A stretch of DNA of 64,000 nt. Source: Leidyana gryllorum EB-2025a (lineage: Eukaryota; Apicomplexa). Positions 20,875 to 31,116 of this stretch are shown in pieces. The stretch covers positions 1-64,000 of the forward strand of contig JBLWGC010000224.1 in the NCBI GenBank assembly GCA_048772705.1. The letters are read 5' to 3'. The position numbers and the translations under genes are program-made. The first letter of the stretch is position 1. The number at the start of each line of letters is the position of its first letter. The notes under the pieces were generated by a model that was given only the letters and a program-made list of their open reading frames with translations, made no database searches and was not told where the DNA came from.

Positions 20875-21600
20875 TCAAATCGGATTGAGACTCCAGCCAA
20901 TGTACTTGTCACTTGTCGACCCTCGCCCAGGACACAGTGTGTTGCGGCAGTAATAGTATGTCACCCCGGACTGACTTTTGCTGCCACCACCACGTTTTCC
21001 GCAGTCGGGACAATATCGCATATCCTGAAGGGCCGGGTCCTGACGACTCCGGTGGGTGCGAGGCACTGGTAGCGTGTTTTTGGCAACTGTCTTCCTAACT
21101 ACCCGGTCCGCGCGAGCTGTAGGCGATGTCGAACGCGCAAGTTTGAAGTGAAAATCCATGTCATGGTCTTGCTCTATAGTGGACGGTGGAGGAGTAGGCG
21201 GCATGTGCGAGTTGACCCCGCGTCTCTCGTCCGCGATTGTAAAAGGAGCGTTGTGGGCCGCGTCCACTGGCGGGCCGGGTACAAACAACGGTTCTTCCTC
21301 GTTCCGATTCGTGCTGCGTGCAACATATGACCAAACCTGGGCCACGTCACTCAATTGATTGGTGGCGTTGCGAAGTAAACGTTCTAATAACGGCAACAGG
21401 ATATTCAAGTCTAATGTCTCGTCAGTGGACAGCGGGATAGGCGAAGGCTCCCGCGAGTGGTGTTGGACAGCGGGATCTGAGGGGTACTGCGGCGAGGGTG
21501 TCAAAGCAAACTCGTGACGTCGCCTCCGGTCCGCGTATAGGTGCGGAGGCATCACAGCGATGTCCAGAAAGTTTGCTGCAGCTGAGTTCCTGTGACGCAT
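20875..21600 (-). CDS. Zinc-ribbon protein B (tandem paralogue), unknown function
   Basis: 241 residues from the ATG at 21600. A disordered, Pro- and Arg-rich N-terminus with a short helical block (LNILLPLLERLLRNATNQL) leads into a basic linker and the same C-terminal ribbon as protein A: CPDC, 17 residues with GSKS and GV, CRNTLC, PGRG and KYIGWS. Only the ribbon is clearly shared, so the N-terminal halves diverged or were swapped. Its TGA stop (20875-20877) lies inside the upstream open frame of gene A. Starts 38 nt from the divergent 21639 gene. Confidence 0.65.
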   Translation of the reverse strand: MRHRNSAAANFLDIAVMPPHLYADRRRRHEFALTPSPQYPSDPAVQHHSREPSPIPLSTDETLDLNILLPLLERLLRNATNQLSDVAQVWSYVARSTNRNEEEPLFVPGPPVDAAHNAPFTIADERRGVNSHMPPTPPPSTIEQDHDMDFHFKLARSTSPTARADRVVRKTVAKNTLPVPRTHRSRQDPALQDMRYCPDCGKRGGGSKSQSGVTYYYCRNTLCPGRGSTSDKYIGWSLNPI

Positions 21601-21638
21601 GCGTGCTGTTCCATCGGTGAAAAGCACATGCTACCCCA

Positions 21639-23719
21639 ATGCCTAACGTGGCAGACTACGATCTTCGCGTCTCACGTCTCTACCCACAGAAATGTGATGA
21701 CAAATTACCGTTCGCAGGCGTCCCTACTGAAGAATTGGCCCGGAGAAATGAGATAAACGGCAAAGCAGGCAAAGGCCGACACAACCGACAACAGAGCCTC
21801 GGAGTCAAACAGGTCTTCACCGAGAATGAAGGCCCAGAGCTTTCCAGTATGGAACTTCTGGGAACCTGTAAGTATCTCCAGCTCTTCTGATGTGAACAAT
21901 TGGCCTCGTAGGTAAGAGACGAGCACCTCCAGCCTCCAGCGGTCTCTGGATGGCACATTCTGCTGCCAACGACAAGAATGACGAGTAAGTTGTCGTCGGA
22001 GTCGCAAACGCAAGCACATCCCGCTTCCAGGACCTCGCGCCTACACACCGGACGAAGGATGCCGGCTATGCAAAGGTGTCATGTCTCAGATATGTTGATT
22101 GCCAGCGGAGACTGGAGCCATTGGAGCAGTGACATAGAGCGGAGAGGCCGAGTGAGTTTTGAAACCGACCAACAGAGTCAAATGATGCTCTCCGCACCAC
22201 AGGGACCCTCGAGATCACAAGTTGATTTCGCCAACGGCTTCTCGGATATCCACAGTTTGTACCCTGTCATGCAACGCAACCAAGAAACTACTGATACAGT
22301 GCAAAAGGGCATCGGAAGGGTGCAACTCTATGATAATATTCGCAGCAGTTCCAACAATATCTTCTCATACGAGCTGCCGAAGAAGAGAGACGCGATGTAC
22401 AAGGGCTGCATCGACAGACCCGTTGTTATGGAGGACACTTATCGACGAAGTCACTTGGTCGCCGCCGAGGGATTCTTGGGCCCCCAGACCCGCAAAGATG
22501 AGATTGAGGCCAGCAAGCCCCAATCGGGACCGAACAATAACATGGCTACCGTCACTCATCTGACAGGTGGAGCTGTTCCCTCTGTCCACTACTCTGACTC
22601 ATTCGAGAGCAAGCGGAAACTTAAACGGAAACCCTTCCTTGACGAGTAAGTCGACACACCGACCAAAGTTTCTCATCAATCACCCACAACCTGCAGTCAA
22701 GTGAAGCAGCTGGCAGTGGCCGCAGTGGGATTGGAGAACACCGAAGCTCCAGCACCTATCAAGGGCGTTTCTGGATGCACCAAACGTATCTTGTCACGTC
22801 CACAACTCAGATGTGACACGAAGGATACTCGACACCGCAGCCGGAGAGGACCTGCTGATGCATTGGCTCAGGTAAATGACACCAGGCAGCGCTGATCTAA
22901 TTTACTATCAATCAGACCGACCACATCTGGGAGATCGATCGAGGTTGGGCTTTCGACCAGTGGCGAACCCCTCGACCACTGCCTCGCGACAGCTGGGATC
23001 GGTGGGATACTATCAGAGATTGGGAATGTGACCATGAGGTTCAATTCCCTCACGCTCCCCGTTTCGACCGCCTCAGTTCCAACACCAGCCGAAAGGTTGA
23101 CGAAGAGGTTTGCGAACCTCGACGACCTCGGGACAGAGACCATAACCAGGAGGTCTTCGACCACAGTGTCTCAGCCAGAAAACAACGTGATATGGAAGCC
23201 AAACGGAGTTTCATTCCTGATTGTTGCACAGGTGAACCTCCAATCCAGACAGCTGCCGACGCTCAACCCACACGACCCCCTCCGGGCTGTGATGATGAGT
23301 TAAACCAGGCTGAAAGACCGCCACGTATTCCAATGTACCAAGACCAGGACCGCAGCCCGAGTCAGATGAATCCACACGTAGCTTTTGTCTGTGAGCGACC
23401 AGATGAACAGGGTGAAGCTCCTCCAAATGATCAGCCCGAACCTTCATTTGGAGAGGTCAAATCGCCGTTGATAGAAGAGCCTGAATCCACTCCCGTAGTG
23501 ACAGTTGCTGGACCTATCACTCCGGACATGGTTCAACAAAGAGAGGAGGACTATCCCTCTGAACCCTCGAAGCAGCGGAGGGAGGAAGTTGCAGCTGACT
23601 CACCTGTCCAACCTGATAGATTCGGCCAGCCATACGACAAGCGAGCCACCAGGGAGGCGGTTTTCGAGAACGGCCAGCCGGCAATAAACATCCACCACAC
23701 ACGTTTGACCCCCAATTAG
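21639..23719 (+). CDS. Hypothetical 631-residue protein, hydrophilic
   Basis: Five exons (21639-21867, 21912-21984, 22031-22645, 22697-22871, 22916-23719) join to exactly 632 codons. No family recognised. It begins MPNVADYDLRVSRLYPQ, has no signal peptide or membrane segment, and is rich in charged residues, Pro and Gln. Short aromatic motifs stand out: DWSHWSSD at about residue 120 and HIWEIDRGWAFDQW with DSWDRWDTIRDWE at about residues 370-405. The last third is acidic and Pro-rich, probably disordered. It could be a cytoskeletal or cortical protein, as many alveolate-specific proteins of this composition are, but nothing shows it. Confidence 0.75.
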
Positions 23720-23798
23720 GGTTTGGTATTTTCGGGTGTCTTTCTGCTTCATACACAATTAGACCAGATTTCGTCGTTGCATATTTCTGCTCTTATCT

Positions 23799-26116
23799 AT
23801 GAAAGTTCTTCAACCATGGCTGTTGGTGACATGTGTTCTTCTTGGTGGTGTGGGTGCGGACGACTGGAGATCGTGTGTTGACCACTTTGATGCTTTTATG
23901 GTTCAGGATGTCTCTGAAACATTCCACTCCAACATGGAGTCGGCCGTGCAATTGATGACCACTTGGATAGAGGGCATACAGGCCTCCTACCCCCAATCAC
24001 GTTTCGGTTATGCTACATTTACAGACAAGTCTGTACCCGTATCGGGTTTTGGACCTTATGGTGGTTGGCAGAACGCAGGAATTGTTTATGACTGGTGTTT
24101 CAGTATGGAGCAGTCGCTCGTGAACAACAAAGATACGTTTGCTTCAAGTTTACGTAAAGTTTGGAACAAACGTGGATCAGGGTTTGATTGGCTCGAATCG
24201 CAACTGGAAGCAGTGCTTCGTGGTGCTACAAATAGCCAAGTTGGCTGGGAAGCCGGGGATAGGAATATCCGTACCATCATTCTGATCACAGACGAGGCTA
24301 GTCACTTGGAGGGGGATGCAGCGGCCAATATTGATCTGTATAATGCTCCTGTCACATTAGTGAGCGCTGCCAGGATGGAAACCGCAGGTGGTTGGGGATC
24401 ACATGGCATAGCGACCGGAAGCATCTCTGATGTGATCTCCGCAGGTGGCAAGTCCGACTACGCCACGATGGCAACCTACCTAGCCAGGAAGACTTGGCAC
24501 CCATCAGGCATCACCGCCGACCAAGAAGAGGAGTTGACCCACCTGATGGAGCGTTTCGGGCCCCAAGCATACCCTCAAGTAGCTCCTCATCCCGGAGATG
24601 ACTCAATGGGCTGTGACGAGGTCGACTATCCTTCTGGTGAAACGGTCGCGAAAGTATTGAAGGAACGCGACATCATTCCAATAGTGCTGGTTATCGGCGG
24701 ACAAGAAGGCGAGCACTGTACCACTGGAGGCGGAGATCTCAGATCCTTGCAGAATTGTCCTCTTACTTTCTATCGGGAATGGATGAGAATGAACGGCATC
24801 GAAGGAATCGTGCGTGTCTTTCCCGATGATCATGAGGAAGCTGCAAAAACTCTGATTCAAGCAGTCGAGGATACGGCTGCCATAGTTTGCCCAACAACAA
24901 CCAGCACGTCAACTACCACAACGACGACTGAGCCTACTACAACAACTACGACTACTGAACCTACAACCACAACCACTACGACAACGACAACTGAGCCAAC
25001 AACGACGACTACAACGACCACTGAGCCGACGACGACTACCACCACCACCACCACCACTGAGCCAACAACGACCACTGAACCGACGACGACCACTACGACC
25101 ACTACTACGACTGAGCCGACGACCACAACGACCACTGAGCCTACGACAACCACTACGACCACAACGACCACTGAGCCAACAACGACGACTACAACGACCA
25201 CTGAGCCGACTACCACCACCACCACCACTGAGCCAACAACGACAACAACGACAACTACGACTGAGCCGACTACGACTACCACCACCACCACCACTGAGCC
25301 AACAACGACCACTGAACCGACGACAACCACTACGACCACTACTACGACAGAGCCGACGACGACCACCAGCACGACGACCACCACCACTGAGCCAACAACG
25401 ACCACTGAACCGACGACGACCACGACGACCACTACTACGACTGAGCCTACGACAACCACTACGACCACAACGACCACTGAGCCAACAACGACCACTGAAC
25501 CGACGACGACCACTACGACCACTACTACGACAGAGCCGACGACGACCACCAGCACGACGACCACCACCACTGAGCCAACAACGACGACTACAACGACCAC
25601 TGAGCCGACGACGATCACCACGACGACGACCAGCGAGACAGCAACCACGTCTACTGAAGAGCCCAGTACCACTACACCGACTATTGAGCCCAGCACACTA
25701 TTGAGCACTTCGATTGCTCTGCCCGACACAACGACGACGCCGATGCGCCCTCTGGGGACGTCGAGCCATTTCTTGTCGACTACAAGTCAACGAACCTCGA
25801 GTGTTGAGTCCACCCCCGAAGGTAAGCAATATGATTGATGGGGATGGTGGGGATGACGATGACTTCAGCAGCTCAAGGTAGTACTACGACGACGACCACA
25901 ACGACAGAAAGTTCTGGCGGCGCCATTATTGCCATTGCCTCTGCTGCTGGTGGGGCTGTAGCCGTGGGAGCTGCTGCAGTGTGGTTTGCCGCTTCGCCTA
26001 CGAGTTTGACAGCCACAGCTTTCACCGGAGCAGAGGCAGTGACGGCAGCCGAAGGCGTGACAACTGAAGTGGCGCGTGAGGCCGCCCAGCAGGCGTCCAT
26101 GGACATGTTCGCATGA
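23799..26116 (+). CDS. Type I membrane adhesin-like protein: vWA/integrin-beta-like domain, Thr/Glu-Pro stalk, TM, short tail
   Basis: Two exons (23799-25821, 25869-26116; intron 47 nt) give 756 residues. Signal peptide (MKVLQPWLLVTCVLLGGVGA), then about 340 residues resembling a vWA/integrin-beta A-like domain: DAFMVQDVSETFHSNMESA near the start, TIILITDEASHLEGD for the mid-domain strand, and IIPIVLVIGG. About two dozen Tn-Glu-Pro units form a mucin-like stalk (residues about 365-620). After the intron come a TM helix (GAIIAIASAAGGAVAVGAAA) and a tail ending MDMFA. The MIDAS is not canonical (DVSETF rather than DxSxS). Its architecture recalls apicomplexan adhesins, but no orthology is claimed. 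Confidence 0.8.
24887..25640 (+). repeat. Coding repeat: (Thr)n-Glu-Pro stalk
   Basis: Imperfect repeat of ACN codons punctuated by GAGCC(N) or GAACC(N), spacing 4-11 Thr per unit. Codon choice varies between copies (ACA, ACC, ACG, ACT), which argues for selection on the protein rather than a fresh DNA slip. The antisense strand gives a long Val/Gly open frame that is only its shadow. Confidence 0.9.
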
Positions 26117-26238
26117 TCCTCCAAGCATTTGAATTATAACTAGCTAGTCAATTTGAAAGCACTTCCACCATTTTAAGCGCCAATGTCGCCCCATCGAACT
26201 CTTTACACCCCATGGCATCCTCCTGGCACTCAAAATTC

Positions 26239-28167
26239 TCAGCAGCCCTGGCGAGTTGTGCTGTTGTTGGGCACCGACATGTCTACGTCATTCTTTGTGG
26301 TGTCAGCAGCAGCAGCAGGAGGGGAGTCTGTGAAACTGATCTGTATGCTTTCAGCGTTGGCCTCAGCCTGTTTGGGGCCCTCGGCTGCTTTCATCTCCAT
26401 TTCAAAGCTCTCGTTGTCGGGATCAATTGGATTCTGTGCTGGGGAGAGAATGTCCCGGGGGTCAAAAGTCAGCGGTGCGTCGCTCCGTCCCAGTCGCGAT
26501 GCGTCCAACCTTGCGTCTGGCTCGTCTACTGGGGTCGGACCGAGATGCATATCATGAGCGCAGGTCGCTGGGTCACAGAGAGGGCCCCACACTTCCCCTT
26601 GACGCCTACAAGAGATGGGCAACGATTGGACGATCGCCGGGGATGGTACATGTTACTCACCAAAAGTTCACTGTGCCGTTTATTCCTGAGCTCGGTCCCC
26701 CTGTTGCTGCCAAAAGCATTCCAGACGGGTGCCATTGCATTGTATCAACCGACGACGGTTGTCCCCAGGTGCCGTTGCCCCGTACACTGGATTGGTCCAC
26801 TCGACACATCAGCTCTGAATCCCTCCAGAAAGAGATGAGTCCCTGTGAATCTCCAACCGCGAATAGAGTCCCATCGATGGGATGCCACTCGATGCTCGTC
26901 GGATATACTCGAGCACGATCAAACTCGCCGTGCCGCTTGAAATACGGCATTGAAACAGATTGAAAACAGTCCGGACATCGCGTCTCGTTACTCTCAGGAG
27001 AGACATGACTGGTGAAAGCCAGGGGGACGCGAGGAGACCGAGGCCGAGGATTCACCTCGGCGTCGCTCTTGTAAACCTCAATCGGATTCCAGCTCGCCTC
27101 ACTGGCAACTGGTCGCCGAATATCCCACAGGCAGATCAGCTGATCTCTAGCGCCAGAGAGGAAGTAGAAATCGTTATAGGGATGCCATCGAACAGCGTTT
27201 ATGGGCCCGCGATGAGCGAATGATGCAGCGACGTTACGGGCACTCTCCTCCGGGCCGTCGATGGGAGAAGCGCTCTTGACGTCCCATAACTGCAATTGAT
27301 GGGTACGAGAGCCCGCAGCAATGAGATTGCGCCTGGGATGCCAATGAATGCAGCTGGTCTCGAAGCCCAGGCCTTTGAACATCCCCACAATTTGATGCCG
27401 CTGAATATCCATCAAAGCGGGAACAGCAGCTCGGACAACAATGGCGGTCATACCCTCTGTCGGACTCGGCTCAATCGCGTACACGGCATTCTGCTGACTG
27501 TATATCTGCTCAGGCAAACATTACTTTTCAACACAACCCGTGTGTGTGTGCTCACAGGAATACTCTTTTGGGGGGCAAAGTTACGTGAAGCAAAGTGCAG
27601 CTTCCCACTTCCGTCGCCGAAAATCAGTGTATCATATGACCGCAAGGCGCAAATGGCAGTTATATCACCGGTTGCCGCCTGAGTACAGATGGGAACAGCT
27701 TTGGTTGCAGCGCCGTACCAAAACTCGCTTGAGGTCGTCACAGTCGAGAGTAGTAGCGCTGTAGGCTGCCACTTCACCACTAGCGAGGCCGCAGAGTAGT
27801 CTGTCACCCTCGGGTCTCCATTGCAAACATCGTGGCGTCCCTGCTTTGCCCTTGAGGGGTATACGTTTGGCCAATTGCGTTGTCAAAGGGATTCGAGGCG
27901 TATGAAAGCACTTCTGGAAGGTCTCAGGGAAAGACTGCGGGACCATTGAGAGTCTGACAAACAATTGTTCACCTGCAGTTGTGCAGTGGCTACTCCAGGT
28001 GAGGGAGGCGGGTAGCCATTGCGTAGGAATCGATGATGACGGTCCAGTCCGTTGACCAAGAGGGCTGTTGCAACATCCCCAAAACCCAAGTGGTGTCTCG
28101 AATCATCTATACGCTGTGCGGGGCGGTGTGAGAAATGATTCGAGTCTCCGGTTGGTCCACCAATCAT
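26239..28167 (-). CDS. PFS2: Pfs2/WDR33-like WD40 subunit of the pre-mRNA cleavage/polyadenylation factor
   Basis: WDR33/Pfs2 is the WD40 subunit of CPSF that helps bind AAUAAA and scaffold 3'-end processing. Five exons (28167-27973, 27934-27719, 27678-27556, 27505-26661, 26605-26239) give 581 residues in frame. Seen: TPRCLQWRPEGDRLLCG matching the family's RCVAWTPEGRRLV blade, then CIHWHPRRNLIAAGS, AVRWHPYNDFYFLSGARD, SIEWHPIDGTLFAVGDSQG and MQWHPSGMLLAATGG, all with the WHP signature. A CPDC...H insertion (RCPDCFQSVSMPYFKRHGE) between blades is unusual. The C-terminal exon is acidic and disordered. Start codons of this gene and the acyltransferase are 16 nt apart. Confidence 0.72.
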
Positions 28168-28183
28168 TTTTTAGGGTGCGAGG

Positions 28184-29434
28184 ATGGACAATTCAGCCAA
28201 ATGGAGGGTTCATGTACATGGAATGGAGGGAGTCAGGATGATTCTACAAGGCTTGGTGGTGAAATGCCACTGCCTGAAAGTAATGCGACAATTCTTCAAG
28301 ATGGGAAATGTTGATGCCCGGACTTGCGTGTCCTTCTTCTTCATCATGTCCGGCTTCTTCGCCTTCACATCCACGGCTGCACAACTGAACAATTGGCGGA
28401 CGAGTGGTAAGAGTTGGAGGGGCGCAGGTGCCCTTTGGCTTAAATTTGCTGTTCGCCGAGCGTTGCCCATGGCTGGAACCTTATGGCTTCTGCATCCATT
28501 GCTTCAGATGGCGCCATATAATATAGTTGAGGCGGGCTTCAACATTGCCAGGGACCCTGTGAGCGGGTCATGGTGGACACACTGGGGAACGCCTGCTTAC
28601 CTCTATTTCGCAGCCAAACCAATATGGTACCTGTCTGTGTCGATCTTGTTCTGGCTGTTGACACCGCCGATCTTGCTCCTCCTCCATCTCCTGCCGGGCA
28701 ACGAATATGGTGCCGTGCTGTTGATCCTCGTCGTAGCCAACCAAAGCTTTCCGCTAATGATTCCAACAGACTTTGGACTCAAGCAACCGTACAAGCAGGC
28801 CATCTATCTTAGCTATCAAATGCATGTGATGAATTATCTCCTGGGGATCTGTTTGGGTGCTTATAGAGTTTCCTTGGCCGTGTACGAGCCGCCACTGAAG
28901 ATTTTGCGGACGTCGGCCCAGAATGAGTCCCCTGGCTGGAATGGTCGACTGGTTTCGCTCATTACCAGATTGGCGCGGCCGTGGTGGACCGATCTGGCGG
29001 GGCTGGCGACAATACTTTTCTCTCTTTACAGCTGGCGTACTGATATACTGTACCCTTGGTCTAGCTTCGCTGGGCATCTTTACTTTGCGAACATCCCATT
29101 CTGCATATTCCTTTTCCTCTGTTCCTTCGGAAGCTGCCGGAAGAGCTTTTTGCTATCTGTCCTTTCGTCTCGCTGGTGCAGCCGAGTGTGTCCCGACCCC
29201 TTTCCTTTGATGGCTTTCATACTACACTGCTCTATTAGTTCGCTATTCACCAAGACGGTCACGCGAGAGAGTCCGTACGGATTGCCTACCTGCTTGCTTT
29301 TGTGGATGACTTGTATGATTTCAAGCAGCTGTTTGTTCAGACCCCTCAAGCGTGTGGTTGACTGGAGTGTGAGCCAAGTCGCAAATTGGATGCTGAAGCT
29401 GCAGATATTATTCAATGCGAGTTTGTCAGAATAG
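28184..29434 (+). CDS. Acyltransferase-3 (OafA-like) integral membrane protein
   Basis: Single exon, 416 residues from the ATG at 28184. Multi-helix membrane protein with the family motif FFFIMSGFFAFTSTA in the first membrane segment, followed by YLSVSILFWLLTPPILLLLH and further hydrophobic helices (YLLGICLGAYRVS, TILFSLYSW, FCIFLFLCSFG). Acyltransferase-3 proteins transfer acetyl or acyl groups to sugars or lipids. The N-terminus is short, so the initial conserved His of some members is not evident. Substrate unknown. The 28175-28182 region (TTTTTTAG then GGTGCGAGG) before the ATG is a good trans-splice acceptor candidate. Confidence 0.72.
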   Translation: MDNSAKWRVHVHGMEGVRMILQGLVVKCHCLKVMRQFFKMGNVDARTCVSFFFIMSGFFAFTSTAAQLNNWRTSGKSWRGAGALWLKFAVRRALPMAGTLWLLHPLLQMAPYNIVEAGFNIARDPVSGSWWTHWGTPAYLYFAAKPIWYLSVSILFWLLTPPILLLLHLLPGNEYGAVLLILVVANQSFPLMIPTDFGLKQPYKQAIYLSYQMHVMNYLLGICLGAYRVSLAVYEPPLKILRTSAQNESPGWNGRLVSLITRLARPWWTDLAGLATILFSLYSWRTDILYPWSSFAGHLYFANIPFCIFLFLCSFGSCRKSFLLSVLSSRWCSRVCPDPFPLMAFILHCSISSLFTKTVTRESPYGLPTCLLLWMTCMISSSCLFRPLKRVVDWSVSQVANWMLKLQILFNASLSE

Positions 29435-29614
29435 CATTAATTCTAGTCTTGTCTTTGACTGATTTCCATCAACTCATCGTTTCAATGCCAATACCAAGGG
29501 CTCTTTCAAAGTGACAAACCTTCATACATTTCTTCCCGGTGTGCCTTGTAATTTCCACATGACCGTCATCGAAATCAGCGGCACACATGTGGAACATTGA
29601 GGCATCATCTTGCA
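29435..29614. other. Convergent 3' spacer
   Basis: 180 nt between the acyltransferase and transporter stops. Nothing recognised beyond A/T-rich 3'-UTR-like sequence. Confidence 0.3.
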
Positions 29615-31060
29615 TTAGGGTGAGATCTGGTTTGCATTGGATTTCTCATTGTTGACCGTTTGAGCCAAAGTCAATCCCCTCGTCTCTGGGGCAAGGAAAT
29701 AGGTAATAAGCGCACCAAATGCTAGAAGTATGCCGAACACCAGGGTTATGTTTTGCACGTCCCATTCGCTCAACATGAACGGCATTGCGAAGGTTGCAAC
29801 CATGGCGAAGGCTCTTGAAACTGATGCCATGAGTCCCGCGCCTGCCCCTCTCACATGAGTGGGAAAGAGTTCGGCAGGGTAGAGGCTAGTGAGTACCGCT
29901 CCGCTCGCATTGAAGACGTTGTAGGTCAAAAGAAGCACACAGACGGCTTTGGGGGGAGGATCTCTCCACGCTCCCAGTACCAGCAGTGCTACGCTACAGA
30001 ACACGAACTGAGGTATTGCAATCCCTCGACGTCCAATTCGCTCAACAAGAAAACATGCGCCGTACACACCCACGATGGCGGCAAAAGATATCAGAAAGTT
30101 GAAGAAATAGATCTTCTGCACTCCCATAGTTTGGAGGTAATCAAGGCAGTATGTCAGAATGGGGAACGAAGGAAGCACGAGGAAGGACCAATAAACACAG
30201 CCGAAAACAGTCCGCACCCATTGCATCTCGCCACAGAGGATCGACCAGCCCCATCCTCGGACCTGGGATTCCTGCGTGGGTTCAGCCATTGTCATCAGAA
30301 GGTCAGAATTCATGTAATATTCGCAAACATGGCGCGCCTCCAGTGGGCGACCTCGTGAAAGCAGCCAGGTTGGGGTCTCGGGCAAACGAAAGTAGGCAAA
30401 GAAGCCCATGGCCATCTGGATCAGGCTCGGGAACGAGTGAACGTACTTCCACACTGCGGGGCGTGGTGCCAGAGAATGAAGAACCCAAGCCATTGACACC
30501 GACAGACAGAAGCCCACGAACCAGCAGGCTTCCACCAGAGCTAACATCTTCCCGCGGCTTCGAGGAGGCGCCAGCTCGCCAACCAGCGCTGGAAAAGTGG
30601 AATAGTATAGCGCAATCGCTGTACCTATACAGAAGCGGATCATTATTAGGGTAATTATGTTGTGAGCAAATACAATGAGACCTGTGCAGATCGTCGACGA
30701 CAAACAGTATAACAGCAGGCTCTGCCGTCGACCAAATCGATCTACGACTTGTCCGACGAAGAATCCGCCCACAAATGTTCCGAACATTCCCGCAATTCCA
30801 AGAATGGCAACTACCGCAATTGTGGGCTCGAAACATTCCACGATCATTTGTAAAGTCCCGCTCAGCACACCACAATGCCATCCAGCTGTGGACTGGAGAG
30901 CACAAGCGATCAGTGTGACCCCAGTAACGAAATGTCGGAACTCTGGTGGCGCTTCTGACAATCGAAGTGGCGTCGAGGGAGCGGCGGCGGCTGGTGGTTC
31001 GCTGCCGGCCCTCACGTCCCGATACAACTCTGACATAACAGAGTTGCTGACGATCTCCAT
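29615..31060 (-). CDS. MFS sugar/organic-solute transporter
   Basis: Single exon, 481 residues, twelve hydrophobic segments. Sugar-porter-type signatures: DRFGRRQSLLLY after TM2, PPRSRGKMLALVEACW after TM4, LPETPTWLLSRGRP after TM6, VERIGRRGIAIPQF after TM8, and PAELFPTHVRGAG plus LAPETRGLTL near the end. These place it in the sugar/cation transporter group that includes SLC22- and SV2-like proteins; PETPTWLL replaces the usual PESPRWLL. The N-terminal 40 residues are cytosolic and Ala/Pro-rich. Substrate cannot be read. No intron seen. Confidence 0.9.
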   Translation of the reverse strand: MEIVSNSVMSELYRDVRAGSEPPAAAAPSTPLRLSEAPPEFRHFVTGVTLIACALQSTAGWHCGVLSGTLQMIVECFEPTIAVVAILGIAGMFGTFVGGFFVGQVVDRFGRRQSLLLYCLSSTICTGLIVFAHNIITLIMIRFCIGTAIALYYSTFPALVGELAPPRSRGKMLALVEACWFVGFCLSVSMAWVLHSLAPRPAVWKYVHSFPSLIQMAMGFFAYFRLPETPTWLLSRGRPLEARHVCEYYMNSDLLMTMAEPTQESQVRGWGWSILCGEMQWVRTVFGCVYWSFLVLPSFPILTYCLDYLQTMGVQKIYFFNFLISFAAIVGVYGACFLVERIGRRGIAIPQFVFCSVALLVLGAWRDPPPKAVCVLLLTYNVFNASGAVLTSLYPAELFPTHVRGAGAGLMASVSRAFAMVATFAMPFMLSEWDVQNITLVFGILLAFGALITYFLAPETRGLTLAQTVNNEKSNANQISP

Positions 31061-31116
31061 CCAAACAAAAAAGGTCCCTCAAAAGAAGTATCTCATTACC
31101 GTGCAGCTCTGCCAGA

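Noticed and set aside
24857-25729. Long minus-strand open frame of Val and Gly-Ser repeats
   Set aside because: It is the reverse complement of the Thr/Glu-Pro coding repeat; composition is fully explained by the sense gene.
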